From the NCBI GenBank assembly GCA_913046365.1, contig CAJWRM010000001.1:124001-188000 (forward strand): a stretch of DNA of 64,000 bases, in the 5' to 3' direction. The DNA is from an uncultured Flavobacteriales bacterium (lineage in GTDB: Bacteria > Bacteroidota > Bacteroidia > Flavobacteriales_D > Crocinitomicaceae). Positions 26,983-35,938 of this stretch are shown in pieces (the stretch's first letter is position 1; every line of letters starts with the position of its first letter). Made by a program: the position numbers and the translations under genes. The notes beneath the pieces are model-generated. The model ran no database searches. It saw only the letters and a program-made list of their open reading frames with translations, and was not told where the DNA came from.

Positions 26983-27843
26983 TTAGTGCAGGATGATTTT
27001 CTGCGTATATAAAGATCCATTTACTTCACATGAAACGATATACATTCCTGATTCATAAACACTAAAATCAAAATCATTCTCGATATTCGATAGCTCAGAA
27101 TACAGACGTATTTTTCCACTAACATCGATGAGGCGCAATTTTGCATCTGCATTAAAGGCCTTTAAATCTACTTGCAATATATTATTGGAAAAATGTATAT
27201 CAACATCCTGATAGGGTATTTCATGCACATTAGTATTCGAATTCCCCACAATGAGTGGATTCCCACCTTGAGAAGCGTCATAACCATATGAGTGCAATGT
27301 GATTTGACTTCCATCAGCTGAAACAGAAAGCTCAATCCAACCTAAATGCAGGCTACCTCCAATATCAAACATTGCACCGAGGTAACCCTGGTTTCCTAGA
27401 AACGCACCATATTGATAAGGTAAACTTCCAATAATCCCGGTATTTACGGTAAGGTCTATCCCTAATGCATAGCTTGTATCTGAGCCGTACTCCTGAAAAA
27501 CAGTAAGTTGATCGCCAGTATTGAATAATGAAACGTCAAAAGCTGCCGTTTCCAGGGAAGTAGCACCAGCGGGCTTCCCGTTTTCACAACCTAAGAGTGC
27601 ACCAGAGCCTTCATAAGTTGCTGGAAGACCGGCAATTGTAGTATCTCCGCTCAAATCTTGAACCAAAAAATAAAATTCAATTACACCATCGCCATTAAAA
27701 TCGAAAGCATATGGCTCACTTGATGCATCAATGATAATTTCTGGAGAAAAGGTATTACTGATTACTTGGGCTTGTGCTTTCCCAATAAGTATAATGAAAA
27801 GAAGAGGTAAGATTGAAAGCGCGTAATTGTATTTGTTTTTCAT
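26983..27843 (-). CDS. T9SS type A sorting-domain protein
   Basis: The likely start is ATG 27843, giving 286 residues with a signal peptide (MKNKYNYALSILPLLFIILI then GKAQAQ). The middle region (FSPEIIIDASSEPYAFDFNG) looks like a calcium-type loop repeat region of exported Bacteroidota proteins. The last 80 residues form a T9SS type A sorting domain (LRLIDVSGKIRLYSELSN and a C-terminal MYIVSCEVNGSLYTQKIILH), which directs export through the outer membrane. The function of the mature part is unknown. It follows the DUF983 gene by 44 bases. Confidence 0.75.
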   Translation of the reverse strand: MKNKYNYALSILPLLFIILIGKAQAQVISNTFSPEIIIDASSEPYAFDFNGDGVIEFYFLVQDLSGDTTIAGLPATYEGSGALLGCENGKPAGATSLETAAFDVSLFNTGDQLTVFQEYGSDTSYALGIDLTVNTGIIGSLPYQYGAFLGNQGYLGAMFDIGGSLHLGWIELSVSADGSQITLHSYGYDASQGGNPLIVGNSNTNVHEIPYQDVDIHFSNNILQVDLKAFNADAKLRLIDVSGKIRLYSELSNIENDFDFSVYESGMYIVSCEVNGSLYTQKIILH

Positions 27844-27887
27844 AATATGTTTGATTTGCTTCGAAATTACAAAAACGACCGGGAATT

Positions 27888-28277
27888 TCAATCATCCTTT
27901 TCTACTCTGCTGCTCGTATCTTTATCAAAGTGAATAAATATATTGGCATAGATGATTTTAGATAAGGCAAAAATAAGTGGACTTAGTAAAACAATTAAAA
28001 TGGTGAGAATGGTAATCTGGGTCCAAACAGAAACATCAGTAAAAAACCAATTTGCGCCTGCCCAAATAGCCACAAAAACGACTACACCAAGCGCATAAGA
28101 AACGTACATAGCCCCAAAGTAAAAACCTGGCTCAGGAATATAGTTTACTTTGCATTTAGGACACTCATTACGGACATTCCCAAGTTTTTTTAAATCATAA
28201 ACACGAGATTCGAAAAATTGTCCTTTCAAACACTTAGGACAACGAAGTTTAAATATGCTATATAATTTTGGAATCAT
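27888..28277 (-). CDS. DUF983 membrane protein with zinc ribbon
   Basis: The 129-residue protein has a two-pair zinc ribbon (CPKC near residue 14 and CPKC near residue 40) followed by PGFYFGAMYVSYALG and two membrane segments (about 55-75 and 85-110). This is the DUF983 family, common in Bacteroidota and of unknown function. It starts the cluster with the T9SS protein behind it. Confidence 0.9.
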   Translation of the reverse strand: MIPKLYSIFKLRCPKCLKGQFFESRVYDLKKLGNVRNECPKCKVNYIPEPGFYFGAMYVSYALGVVVFVAIWAGANWFFTDVSVWTQITILTILIVLLSPLIFALSKIIYANIFIHFDKDTSSRVEKDD

Positions 28278-28284
28278 AACTGAA

Positions 28285-28292
28285 CAAAGATA
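28285..28292 (-). promoter_or_regulatory. Candidate -7 element of the DUF983 gene
   Basis: TATCTTTG on the reverse strand fits TAnnTTTG and ends only 7 nt before the ATG at 28277, implying an almost leaderless transcript. Confidence 0.35.
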
Positions 28293-28385
28293 AAGATTCT
28301 AGCCCTTTACGAAGTATGGTTATATATGCTTTCAGATTATTATTTAAGGTAAGAATTTCGTATATTGAATTTCCAAAACTAAACT

Positions 28386-30719
28386 ATGAGAAATTTCTAT
28401 TCACTATTAACTGCTATTGTTCTGTGCTTCAGTGCCTATGGACAATGTACGACTACAGAAGCATCAGGTTGCGAATGCGCTGATGGAACCGATAACTGCC
28501 TCCTTCTACCGGATATTACTGCCTCCTGGCAAGGAATTGCCGATAACGGATGGATCGAATATCCGCAAAGTGGCGCCGGACAAAACTTCAATAATCAAGG
28601 ACCTGACGATGGTCGACTCCGCGTGACAGGATCTACGCCAAATGTTGGTCACGGTTCATTTACTGTTCGAGGTCAAGACAACGATGGAAACCGCGCTTTC
28701 ATTTGTGGTTCCGATACCATCTATGGTGTGAGCTCATCCGGATCTTTTACCTGCCCCAACGGTGAAGAAAATCCCAAACAAATGTTATTGCAGCGAGTTT
28801 ATAAGAAGGATGGAAATAATATGTCCTATGAAGATACATGGACAGGAAGTATGACTTATCATGAAAGTCATGGGCACAATCACGTTGATGATTGGTGTGT
28901 GATGACCCTCAGAATTCCTACTTCAGATCCAAATCCATTAAACTGGCCGATTGTTGGAGATGGTGCTAAAATTGGGTTTTGCTTGATGGATTATGGTCAA
29001 TGCGGAACAAATTCGGGAAGCACCTATTACGGTCATTGCAGAGATGATAACACGACGTATAATGTCGGTAATATTATGACAAATGCCAACTTTTCCAATT
29101 GGAACTTAGGTGGCGGAAACTATGGCTGCTCTATTGTTGAACAAGGTATTTCTGCTGGATGGACTGACGTATACGGATATTGGCTTGATGGTATGTGGAT
29201 CAATATTCCAGAAAATACATGCAACGGGGACTATTATATCGTAATGGAAGTAGATAAAAACAACTATTTTCAAGAAGAAAATGAAGACAACAACTTTACA
29301 GCTGTACCCGTGACGATAGCATTGCAGCATCCTGCGAACTCTGGAGTACTTCCAACAATTAGTTCAAATGAATCGAACAATTTATGCTCGGGACAAACAA
29401 TAACCTTGACAGCAACTGCTGGTACTGAATTCTTGTGGTCTACAGGTGAGATAACACAAAGTATTACAATATCTGAACCTGGAAGCTACACCTGCACAGT
29501 AACCAATTTTTGTGGGTCTAATACTTCATTGCCATATATAGTGACAACTGCTGTGCCGAATGCACCTGTTGTTTCAGATGCAATAGTGTGTTCAGGTGAT
29601 TCTGTTGGATTGGAGGCTAGTTCCACGGGTGATGTCGAATGGTTTGATGACGAAGGAAACTATTTGAATACTGGAAATATGTATACCACAAATCCTATTA
29701 CAGAAAACACAACTTTATGGATTCAAAACACCGATTCATATACTGAAACTTTAAATGCAGAACCATATACCAATGGAATTGGTGGAGGCGGCTTCCTTTC
29801 GGCATCACAAGGAATTATTTTTCATGCCTACACGCCATTTATGCTAAAAAGTGCATTGTTATATGCTGATGAAGGCGGAAGTGTCACTGTTGAACTGCAA
29901 GACGAGGATGGAACAACCCTAGAAACATTAACTGAAACTGTTCCAGCTGGTTCAAGCCGTATTGACCTTAATTTTGACATATCTGTTGGATATAATTATC
30001 AACTGGTTGCAACAGATTTACCTTCGGGAGGGCTTTACAGAAATAACAACTCGGCAACTTATCCATATATTCTAGGAGATATTCTTTCCATTATAGGTGC
30101 TACATCTAGTTCATCTTATTACTACTATTTTTACGATTGGGAAGTTGAAACCGAAAACGGAACATGCACAAGTGACCTAGTTTCAGTAGAAATAACGCTT
30201 GGTAATCCTGACGAACCAGAGGCAAACGGCACAACTATTTGCACAAATGAGGTCGCCCAATTGAGTGCTACAGGACAAGGTACATTGAACTGGTTTGATG
30301 ATTCCGGAACATTATTGGGTTCCGGTTCTAATTTCTCTACTCCAGCCTTGACAACTTCAACGACGTTCTTCGTACAAGCCAGTGAAAATGGCTGTACCAG
30401 TAGTTCTGTTGCTGTTGAAGTGATTGTTGAATCATGTGCCGATTTAAGTAATCTAAATATTGAAAATTCAATTGGGATAACACCAAATCCATCAAACGGA
30501 ATCTTTGTAGTTTCTTATGGACTTTCACAAAAGAAAAAAGTTGAATTTGAGATCATTGATGCCGCTGGTAAAAGAATTTACAAGAAAAAATTCCAAGATA
30601 CAGCCGGTACAAATAAACATGAAATTAGCTTAAAAAACATACCTGATGGAATGTATACACTTCAGATTAAAACAGGTGAAGAAATACATATAGAACGGCT
30701 GATTTTGAAGAATGACTAA
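28386..30719 (+). CDS. T9SS-exported lysyl-oxidase-like protein
   Basis: The 777-residue protein has a signal peptide (about 1-20) and a lysyl-oxidase-type domain at about 128-312. The copper motif HxHxH is HGHNH (162-166). GAKIGFCLMD holds Lys195, matching the human LOX lysine that forms the quinone cofactor, and GWTDVYG holds Tyr263, matching its tyrosine partner. DNNF near 302 matches the C-terminal TNN of LOX. Two Ig-like modules follow (about 325-455 and 600-690) with a carbohydrate-binding-like segment between. The last 75 residues are a type A sorting domain. The substrate is unknown. Its end overlaps the next gene by 8 bases. Confidence 0.8.
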   Translation: MRNFYSLLTAIVLCFSAYGQCTTTEASGCECADGTDNCLLLPDITASWQGIADNGWIEYPQSGAGQNFNNQGPDDGRLRVTGSTPNVGHGSFTVRGQDNDGNRAFICGSDTIYGVSSSGSFTCPNGEENPKQMLLQRVYKKDGNNMSYEDTWTGSMTYHESHGHNHVDDWCVMTLRIPTSDPNPLNWPIVGDGAKIGFCLMDYGQCGTNSGSTYYGHCRDDNTTYNVGNIMTNANFSNWNLGGGNYGCSIVEQGISAGWTDVYGYWLDGMWINIPENTCNGDYYIVMEVDKNNYFQEENEDNNFTAVPVTIALQHPANSGVLPTISSNESNNLCSGQTITLTATAGTEFLWSTGEITQSITISEPGSYTCTVTNFCGSNTSLPYIVTTAVPNAPVVSDAIVCSGDSVGLEASSTGDVEWFDDEGNYLNTGNMYTTNPITENTTLWIQNTDSYTETLNAEPYTNGIGGGGFLSASQGIIFHAYTPFMLKSALLYADEGGSVTVELQDEDGTTLETLTETVPAGSSRIDLNFDISVGYNYQLVATDLPSGGLYRNNNSATYPYILGDILSIIGATSSSSYYYYFYDWEVETENGTCTSDLVSVEITLGNPDEPEANGTTICTNEVAQLSATGQGTLNWFDDSGTLLGSGSNFSTPALTTSTTFFVQASENGCTSSSVAVEVIVESCADLSNLNIENSIGITPNPSNGIFVVSYGLSQKKKVEFEIIDAAGKRIYKKKFQDTAGTNKHEISLKNIPDGMYTLQIKTGEEIHIERLILKND

Positions 30720-31932
30720 TTGCAGGGTTTATACTGCTATTTTAATTTTTATTGTGCTTGCCTCAAAAGGGCAAGCACAATTTGTAAATAGCTATACCGT
30801 AAATAACTCACCACTTCCTTTCAATACGGTGAGATGTTTAGAATTTAGTAATGAAACACTTTGGATTGGAACAGATTATGGTTTGGCAAAATTCGAAGAT
30901 GAAACAAACTGGACAATATATAATTCATCGAATAGCCCACTCTGGAATGATAACATCAGAGCACTTAAAAATGATGGGGACTCCCTCTTGTGGGTTGGTA
31001 CAATTCAAGGTGGTTTGTTTAAATTCAATGGCGCTGAATGGGAAAATTACACGCCAGAAAACTCAGGGATTGGAGATTTCCTTGTTCGTGGAATCGAAAT
31101 TGACCTGAACGGTCATATATGGATTGCCACCACCGAAGGCCTCTACATGTATGATCGAAATACGTGGAACTCTTGGACAAGTGATGATGGCCTACTTTCA
31201 AATAATATTTCAACTATTTGTACAGGCCCGAATACAAAATATATCGGTACAATAAATGGAGGTGTTTTATATTTCGATGCATCAAACAATTTCGTAAACC
31301 ACAATATCATCAGTTCAGGTATACCCGACAATTCAACATTAGATATCGAATTAGATTATGAAGGAAGACCCTGGTTCATTTCTCCTGCTGCTGGCTTAAT
31401 TGTAGATCAGGGAAATGGAGGTCCTTGGGAATCCTTTAACGCTACCAATTCAACGATGCCGGCAAATAGTCTTCTTTGTCTAACTCATGGAGCACAAGGA
31501 GAAATATATATTGGTTCTGAAACCAATGGATTAATTACTAAAACAGAGGACGAATACCTCCAATTAACCTCAGAGAATTCAAATTTAACCGATAACCATA
31601 TTCTATGCATAATAAAAGGAAATAACCAAGATTTATGGGTAGGAACATTTAACGGGGGTGTCTGTAAAATAAGCAATACCATGAGCCATTTATTTGAGCA
31701 GGATAATTTTCAGATAACCCCAAATATAATTAAGCGAGGGCAGCACCTTAATTTCTCGCGAAATATCAAGGCCCAATATGAAATTTATAATCTCCAAGGA
31801 AAAAGAATTCAGCAAGGAGACTTAATAGACCAGAATTATTTGGAGATATCAGCTTCTGCAGGTCCAGGTGTTGTGTTTTTAAAAATAAATCGAAACGGTA
31901 TTTTAAAGATTGAAAAAGTACTTATACGCTAA
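30712..31932 (+). CDS. Exported two-component-regulator-type propeller protein
   Basis: The 406-residue protein has a signal peptide ending near GQAQ. Beta-propeller blades of the Reg_prop type cover about 35-330, with repeated LWIGTDYGLAKFEDETNW, LWVGTIQGGLFKFNG and IWIATTEGLYMYDRNTW. The C-terminus (QYEIYNLQGKRIQQGDLI) looks like a T9SS type A sorting domain. Unlike hybrid sensor kinases, no kinase domain is present, so it is a secreted or surface propeller. It is translationally coupled to the lysyl-oxidase-like gene (8-base overlap), and the two may act together. Confidence 0.75.
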   Translation: MTNCRVYTAILIFIVLASKGQAQFVNSYTVNNSPLPFNTVRCLEFSNETLWIGTDYGLAKFEDETNWTIYNSSNSPLWNDNIRALKNDGDSLLWVGTIQGGLFKFNGAEWENYTPENSGIGDFLVRGIEIDLNGHIWIATTEGLYMYDRNTWNSWTSDDGLLSNNISTICTGPNTKYIGTINGGVLYFDASNNFVNHNIISSGIPDNSTLDIELDYEGRPWFISPAAGLIVDQGNGGPWESFNATNSTMPANSLLCLTHGAQGEIYIGSETNGLITKTEDEYLQLTSENSNLTDNHILCIIKGNNQDLWVGTFNGGVCKISNTMSHLFEQDNFQITPNIIKRGQHLNFSRNIKAQYEIYNLQGKRIQQGDLIDQNYLEISASAGPGVVFLKINRNGILKIEKVLIR

Positions 31933-31936
31933 GGGC

Positions 31937-32980
31937 TTAGCCCCTTAAAAAACCTTTATACTTTTCAAAAAGCAAATCTACCGCCCTTCCGGGTGAAAGT
32001 TTTCCTTTGGTAAGCTCAGTTTCTAAATGAGTCAGGTATTTCTTTAATTCAGGATCTTGATCAAATTCATTTAGCATCAAATCAGTTAAGTTTTCTCTTA
32101 AAAAACGTGCATTTTGTTGTCTCCGATTTTGAATATAAAAGCCATTGCTGATAATGGAATTAAAATAGCTTTGAACTGAATCCCATGTCATATCCAAGCC
32201 TATTCCATCAAGGCTGCTTGTGGTCAAAACATTAGTTGTCCAATTACTTTCTTTGGAAGGAAATAAATGTACTGCATTGGCATAGGCTCTTGCGGCCAAC
32301 TTAGACGCTTTTTCATTGCCTGAATCCGCCTTTGTAATTAAGATGGTATCGGCAAGCTCCATGATTCCTCTTTTCATACCCTGCAACTCATCTCCTGCAC
32401 CCGCCAAAAGAAGCAGAACAAAATAATCTACCATACTATGTACCATTGTTTCGGATTGCCCTACTCCAACCGTCTCTATAAAAATAACATCAAAGCCCGC
32501 CGTTTCACATAACAACATAGCATCTCTTGAGTTGCGCGCTACGCCACCCAAATTACCTGCAGCGGCAGTTGGACGAATGAAAGCATTTTCTTCTTGAGAA
32601 AGTGTATTCATCCTTGTTTTATCGCCAAGAATACTCCCGCCAGTAACATTTGAGGAAGGATCAACAGCGAGGACAGCTAGCTTATGACCAGCATCCAATA
32701 TTTGTGATCCAAAAGCTTCAATAAAAGTACTCTTTCCTACACCTGGAACACCAGTAATGCCTATTCTCCAAGACTTAGATTTTTCCCGGGAACAAAGCTC
32801 TATAAGCTTACTGCTTTCTATTCTAGCCTTTGGATGCGTACTTTCAATTAGTGTGATCGCAGAACTCAATGCCTGCTTATCTCCTTTAAGGAGCAGCGGG
32901 TATAACTCATCGGCCTTGAAAGATTCTAGTCTTTTCTTTCTAGATGAAATCCACTGATCAATTTTTTTATTTGAAGACAT
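31937..32980 (-). CDS. meaB: MeaB/ArgK GTPase for methylmalonyl-CoA mutase
   Basis: The 347-residue G3E-type GTPase protects and reloads B12-dependent methylmalonyl-CoA mutase. The P-loop is GVPGVGKSTF near residue 76, followed by LAVLAVDPSSNVTGGSILGD, FIRPTAAAGNLGGVAR, IFIETVGVGQSE and LITKADSGNEKA. The mutase subunits are not in the window. A role in propionyl-CoA metabolism follows from the family. It converges on the propeller gene four bases away. Confidence 0.95.
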   Translation of the reverse strand: MSSNKKIDQWISSRKKRLESFKADELYPLLLKGDKQALSSAITLIESTHPKARIESSKLIELCSREKSKSWRIGITGVPGVGKSTFIEAFGSQILDAGHKLAVLAVDPSSNVTGGSILGDKTRMNTLSQEENAFIRPTAAAGNLGGVARNSRDAMLLCETAGFDVIFIETVGVGQSETMVHSMVDYFVLLLLAGAGDELQGMKRGIMELADTILITKADSGNEKASKLAARAYANAVHLFPSKESNWTTNVLTTSSLDGIGLDMTWDSVQSYFNSIISNGFYIQNRRQQNARFLRENLTDLMLNEFDQDPELKKYLTHLETELTKGKLSPGRAVDLLFEKYKGFLRG

Positions 32981-33021
32981 AAGTTGAAATCTATTCCCTA
33001 AGCTATTGATTTTACGATAGC

Positions 33022-34140
33022 TTACTGCTCTACTAATTTAGTATAAATATCCTCATACATTGGTAGTACTTTCTCAATAGTAAAAGCTTCTGCTTGTTTC
33101 AAAGCATTACTTCTAAAGGTTTCTAAATGTTCGTCTGATAGCATATGAATTAAGTTTTTTGACATGTCGTTCACATCGCCAACATCTGATAAAAAACCAG
33201 AGAACTCATGCTTATTCACCTCTGGTATTCCACCAGAATTACTTGATACGACAGGGACTCCCATAGACATTGCCTCCAATGCTGCCAAGCCAAAACTTTC
33301 TGTTTGTGAGGGTAATAAAAAGGCATCAGAGATTGCAAGTACATCAGAGGTATCTCTAATTTTTCCTAGAAAAAGAATATGTTCGCATAATGAAAGCTCT
33401 CTACACAACAGCTCACAGCTATATCTTTCAGGTCCATCCCCAACAAATAATAGTTTAGCAGGGACTGTTTTAATAGCTTCAGCAAAAACCCGAATGACAT
33501 CCTCCACCCTTTTCACTTTTCTAAAATTGGAGATATGGCTCACTATTTTTTCACCTTGCGTAGCGTATAAGCTTCTATTTATTTTGCTATCACTTCGTTT
33601 TTTGTCCAACGAAATAAAATTCGGAACTACTGTGATTTCATTTTGAACATTAAAATGTTTCAACGTATCTTCCTTTAAACTTTTAGAAACAGCCGTAACC
33701 GCATCAGATTCATTAATACAAAATGTAATTACTGGCTCAAAAGAAGGATCTCGACCGACCAAAGTAATATCAGTCCCATGAAGGGTCGTTACATATGGTA
33801 TTGAAATCCCTTGTGTTTTTAGGATTTGTTTGGCCATGTATGCAGCAGAAGCATGAGGAATGGCATAATGAACATGTATCAGATCAAGGTTTTCATATTT
33901 TACTACATCGACCATTTTACTTGCTAGCTCCGTTTCATAGGGCTGAAAATCAAACAAGGGATAATCCGAAACAGAAACCTCATGATAGAATACGTTTTTT
34001 GTAAATCCACCAAGGCGCACGGGTTGAGAGTAGGTAATAAAATGAATCTCATGTCCCTTGTTCGCCAAAGCTTTTCCTAACTCCGTTGCCACAACTCCAC
34101 TCCCACCAAATGTTGGGTACAATACAATTCCGATTTTCAT
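33022..34140 (-). CDS. bshA: BshA, first enzyme of bacillithiol synthesis
   Basis: The 372-residue GT4-type glycosyltransferase makes N-acetylglucosaminyl-malate. Its N-terminus IGIVLYPTFGGSGVVATELG and the segment IHVHYAIPHASAAYMAKQIL are BshA-specific. The UDP-sugar site appears as PSQTESFGLAALEAMSMGVP and GGIPEVN. Bacillithiol is a low-molecular-weight thiol used by Firmicutes and many Bacteroidota instead of glutathione. bshB and bshC are elsewhere. It directly follows the 34142-34738 gene (one base between). Confidence 0.93.
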   Translation of the reverse strand: MKIGIVLYPTFGGSGVVATELGKALANKGHEIHFITYSQPVRLGGFTKNVFYHEVSVSDYPLFDFQPYETELASKMVDVVKYENLDLIHVHYAIPHASAAYMAKQILKTQGISIPYVTTLHGTDITLVGRDPSFEPVITFCINESDAVTAVSKSLKEDTLKHFNVQNEITVVPNFISLDKKRSDSKINRSLYATQGEKIVSHISNFRKVKRVEDVIRVFAEAIKTVPAKLLFVGDGPERYSCELLCRELSLCEHILFLGKIRDTSDVLAISDAFLLPSQTESFGLAALEAMSMGVPVVSSNSGGIPEVNKHEFSGFLSDVGDVNDMSKNLIHMLSDEHLETFRSNALKQAEAFTIEKVLPMYEDIYTKLVEQ

Positions 34141-34141
34141 T

Positions 34142-34738
34142 TTATTTCTCTTTTTTTAATCCGATAGGGAAAAAGAAGTTGATTCTGTATATTATTGGAA
34201 GAATACGTTGTGTTCCTCCCTCAGCATTCTTAATTCTGATTGCATAGTTGGGGCGAAATGGACTATTTTCAGCATTGACTACATCATAAAAAATACCCAA
34301 GTTAATCCTTACCTTATTATATAATTTTGAGAAGCCACCACCTATAAAAAGAGTTGCTATCCATGGTTTAAATTCACCTCCAGTTTGGCTAAAGTTGAAA
34401 GGTGTTTTAAGTAATTCAAATTCGACACCTCCAAATAATGCATCCTTGTAACGTGCATGCGCAAAAAAACCTCCACCGTAAATACTTGCACTAGAAGGAA
34501 TATCAGTTGCCAGACCGTTATATAAATAATTCCAAGTTCGATGATATCTAAACGAGGGCCCAACAGCGAAGTTCTCATTTAAAATGGCTGCATACTTAAA
34601 GCCTGCTCCCATAGTTCCTCCGTTAGATCCTGCACGGGCGGCAAATATTTCCACACCTATTTCAGATCCGTCAAACTCAGTTTGGGCATGCGCTGAAAAC
34701 AAGCATAAAACAAAAATTAGTTGAAAAAAATTCTTCAT
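34142..34738 (-). CDS. Predicted outer-membrane beta-barrel protein
   Basis: The 198-residue protein has a signal peptide ending near SAHAQ and a mature part rich in alternating aromatic and polar residues (GVEIFAARAGSN, GFKYAAILNENFAVG, SIYGGGFFAHARY, FGGVEFELLKTPF), as in small outer-membrane barrels. I do not recognise the family. It ends one base before bshA. A TAnnTTTG element lies 16 nt upstream. Confidence 0.6.
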   Translation of the reverse strand: MKNFFQLIFVLCLFSAHAQTEFDGSEIGVEIFAARAGSNGGTMGAGFKYAAILNENFAVGPSFRYHRTWNYLYNGLATDIPSSASIYGGGFFAHARYKDALFGGVEFELLKTPFNFSQTGGEFKPWIATLFIGGGFSKLYNKVRINLGIFYDVVNAENSPFRPNYAIRIKNAEGGTQRILPIIYRINFFFPIGLKKEK

Positions 34739-34754
34739 TGTTAAATAGTTTTTA

Positions 34755-34762
34755 CAAAGATA
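34755..34762 (-). promoter_or_regulatory. Candidate -7 element for the 34142-34738 gene and bshA
   Basis: TATCTTTG on the reverse strand lies 16 nt before the ATG at 34738. It faces away from the folD element at 34797-34804, so the gap is a divergent promoter pair. Confidence 0.4.
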
Positions 34763-34796
34763 CGATGTTTTGGGCCTTTGGAATTATAACCCTTAT

Positions 34797-34804
34797 TATC
34801 TTTG
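34797..34804 (+). promoter_or_regulatory. Candidate promoter of folD
   Basis: TATCTTTG on the forward strand ends 13 nt before the folD ATG. A TTTG at 34777-34780 lies 16 bases upstream, close to the expected -33 spacing. Confidence 0.45.
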
Positions 34805-34817
34805 TTAAAAATACACT

Positions 34818-35696
34818 ATGCAGCGCTTAAACGGAAAAGAAACCGCAAAACAAATTAGAACTGAACTAAAAGATAAAGTTTCTTTAAGAAAAGAAATGGG
34901 TCAGAAAACACCACATTTGGCTGCTGTTTTGGTAGGAAATGACGGCGGTTCCTTGTCTTATGTTACCGCAAAAGTTGAAGCATGCGAGGAAATTGGGTTT
35001 GAAAGTACCTTAATTCGATTTGAAGATACCATATCAGAAGATACTCTATTGGCGAAGGTTCGTGAACTTAATGATGACGAGACTATAGATGGCTTCATCG
35101 TTCAGCTGCCCCTGCCTAATCACATCAATGAAACGAAAATAACCGATACCATCAGTCCAAATAAAGATGTTGATGGCTTCCACCCTATGAATTTGGGAAA
35201 TATGATGCTAAACCTGCCGGGTTTTCTTCCTGCGACACCTGCAGGGATAATGGAACTGATGCGCCGCTACGACATTGAAACCTCAGGGAAGCACTGTGTC
35301 ATCATTGGCAGAAGTAATATTGTTGGCACACCGCTAAGTATGATGCTCAGTAGAAATTCCAACCCAGGTAATTGCACAGTCACACTGGCGCACTCGAGAA
35401 CAAGGAATCTAAAAGATATCTGCCTCCAGGCTGATATATTAATTGCTGCTATTGGTAAACCTAATTTTGTCTCTGCAGATATGGTGAAAGATAATGCAGT
35501 CATTATCGACGTGGGCACTACACGCGTAGAGGATGCGACTAGAGAGAGAGGTTGGCGACTTGTCGGAGATGTGAATTTCAGAGAGGTTTCGCCCAAAGCA
35601 AGCTTTATCACACCTGTTCCAGGAGGTGTTGGACCCATGACCATAGCATCTTTAATGATGAATACCCTAAAAGCGATGGAGCTAAATGGAAAATAA
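34818..35696 (+). CDS. folD: FolD, methylene-tetrahydrofolate dehydrogenase/cyclohydrolase
   Basis: The 292-residue bifunctional enzyme interconverts methylene-, methenyl- and formyl-tetrahydrofolate. Key segments are VGNDGGSLSYVTAK with the catalytic-lysine region near residue 55, VQLPLPNHINE, PNKDVDGFHPMNLG, VIIGRSNIVGTPLSMML and PVPGGVGPMTIASLM. The last 11 bases overlap the S4 gene. Confidence 0.97.
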   Translation: MQRLNGKETAKQIRTELKDKVSLRKEMGQKTPHLAAVLVGNDGGSLSYVTAKVEACEEIGFESTLIRFEDTISEDTLLAKVRELNDDETIDGFIVQLPLPNHINETKITDTISPNKDVDGFHPMNLGNMMLNLPGFLPATPAGIMELMRRYDIETSGKHCVIIGRSNIVGTPLSMMLSRNSNPGNCTVTLAHSRTRNLKDICLQADILIAAIGKPNFVSADMVKDNAVIIDVGTTRVEDATRERGWRLVGDVNFREVSPKASFITPVPGGVGPMTIASLMMNTLKAMELNGK

Positions 35697-35901
35697 CACG
35701 ACCTTTAAAATCAATGGTGAATACATTGAACTACTTGCACTTCTAAAAGCGCTTGGTATTGCACAAACGGGAGGTCATGCAAAAATGATTGTTGATTCGG
35801 AGGAAGTAATTCGGAATGGTGAAATAGAGCTAAGACGCAGAGCGAAATGCGTGAAAGACGATCTCATTGTAGTTGGTAACCAAAAAATACAACTCACTTA
35901 G
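35686..35901 (+). CDS. Small S4-domain RNA-binding protein
   Basis: The 71-residue protein is a free-standing S4 domain of the YaaA/YbcJ kind, with FKINGEYIELLALLKALGIA, GGHAKMIVDSEEVIRNGEIE and RRRAKCVKDDLIVV. Such proteins bind structured RNA, perhaps ribosomal. It overlaps folD by 11 bases and is probably cotranscribed. Confidence 0.85.
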   Translation: MENNTTFKINGEYIELLALLKALGIAQTGGHAKMIVDSEEVIRNGEIELRRRAKCVKDDLIVVGNQKIQLT

Positions 35902-35938
35902 GAACACTGAAGTTCATTGCATATAACTATAAAGCAGA

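Noticed and set aside
31930..31947. Hairpin TAAGGG-CTTAGC-CCCTTA between two convergent genes
   Set aside because: It overlaps both stop codons and lacks a T run on either strand, so I do not call it a terminator.
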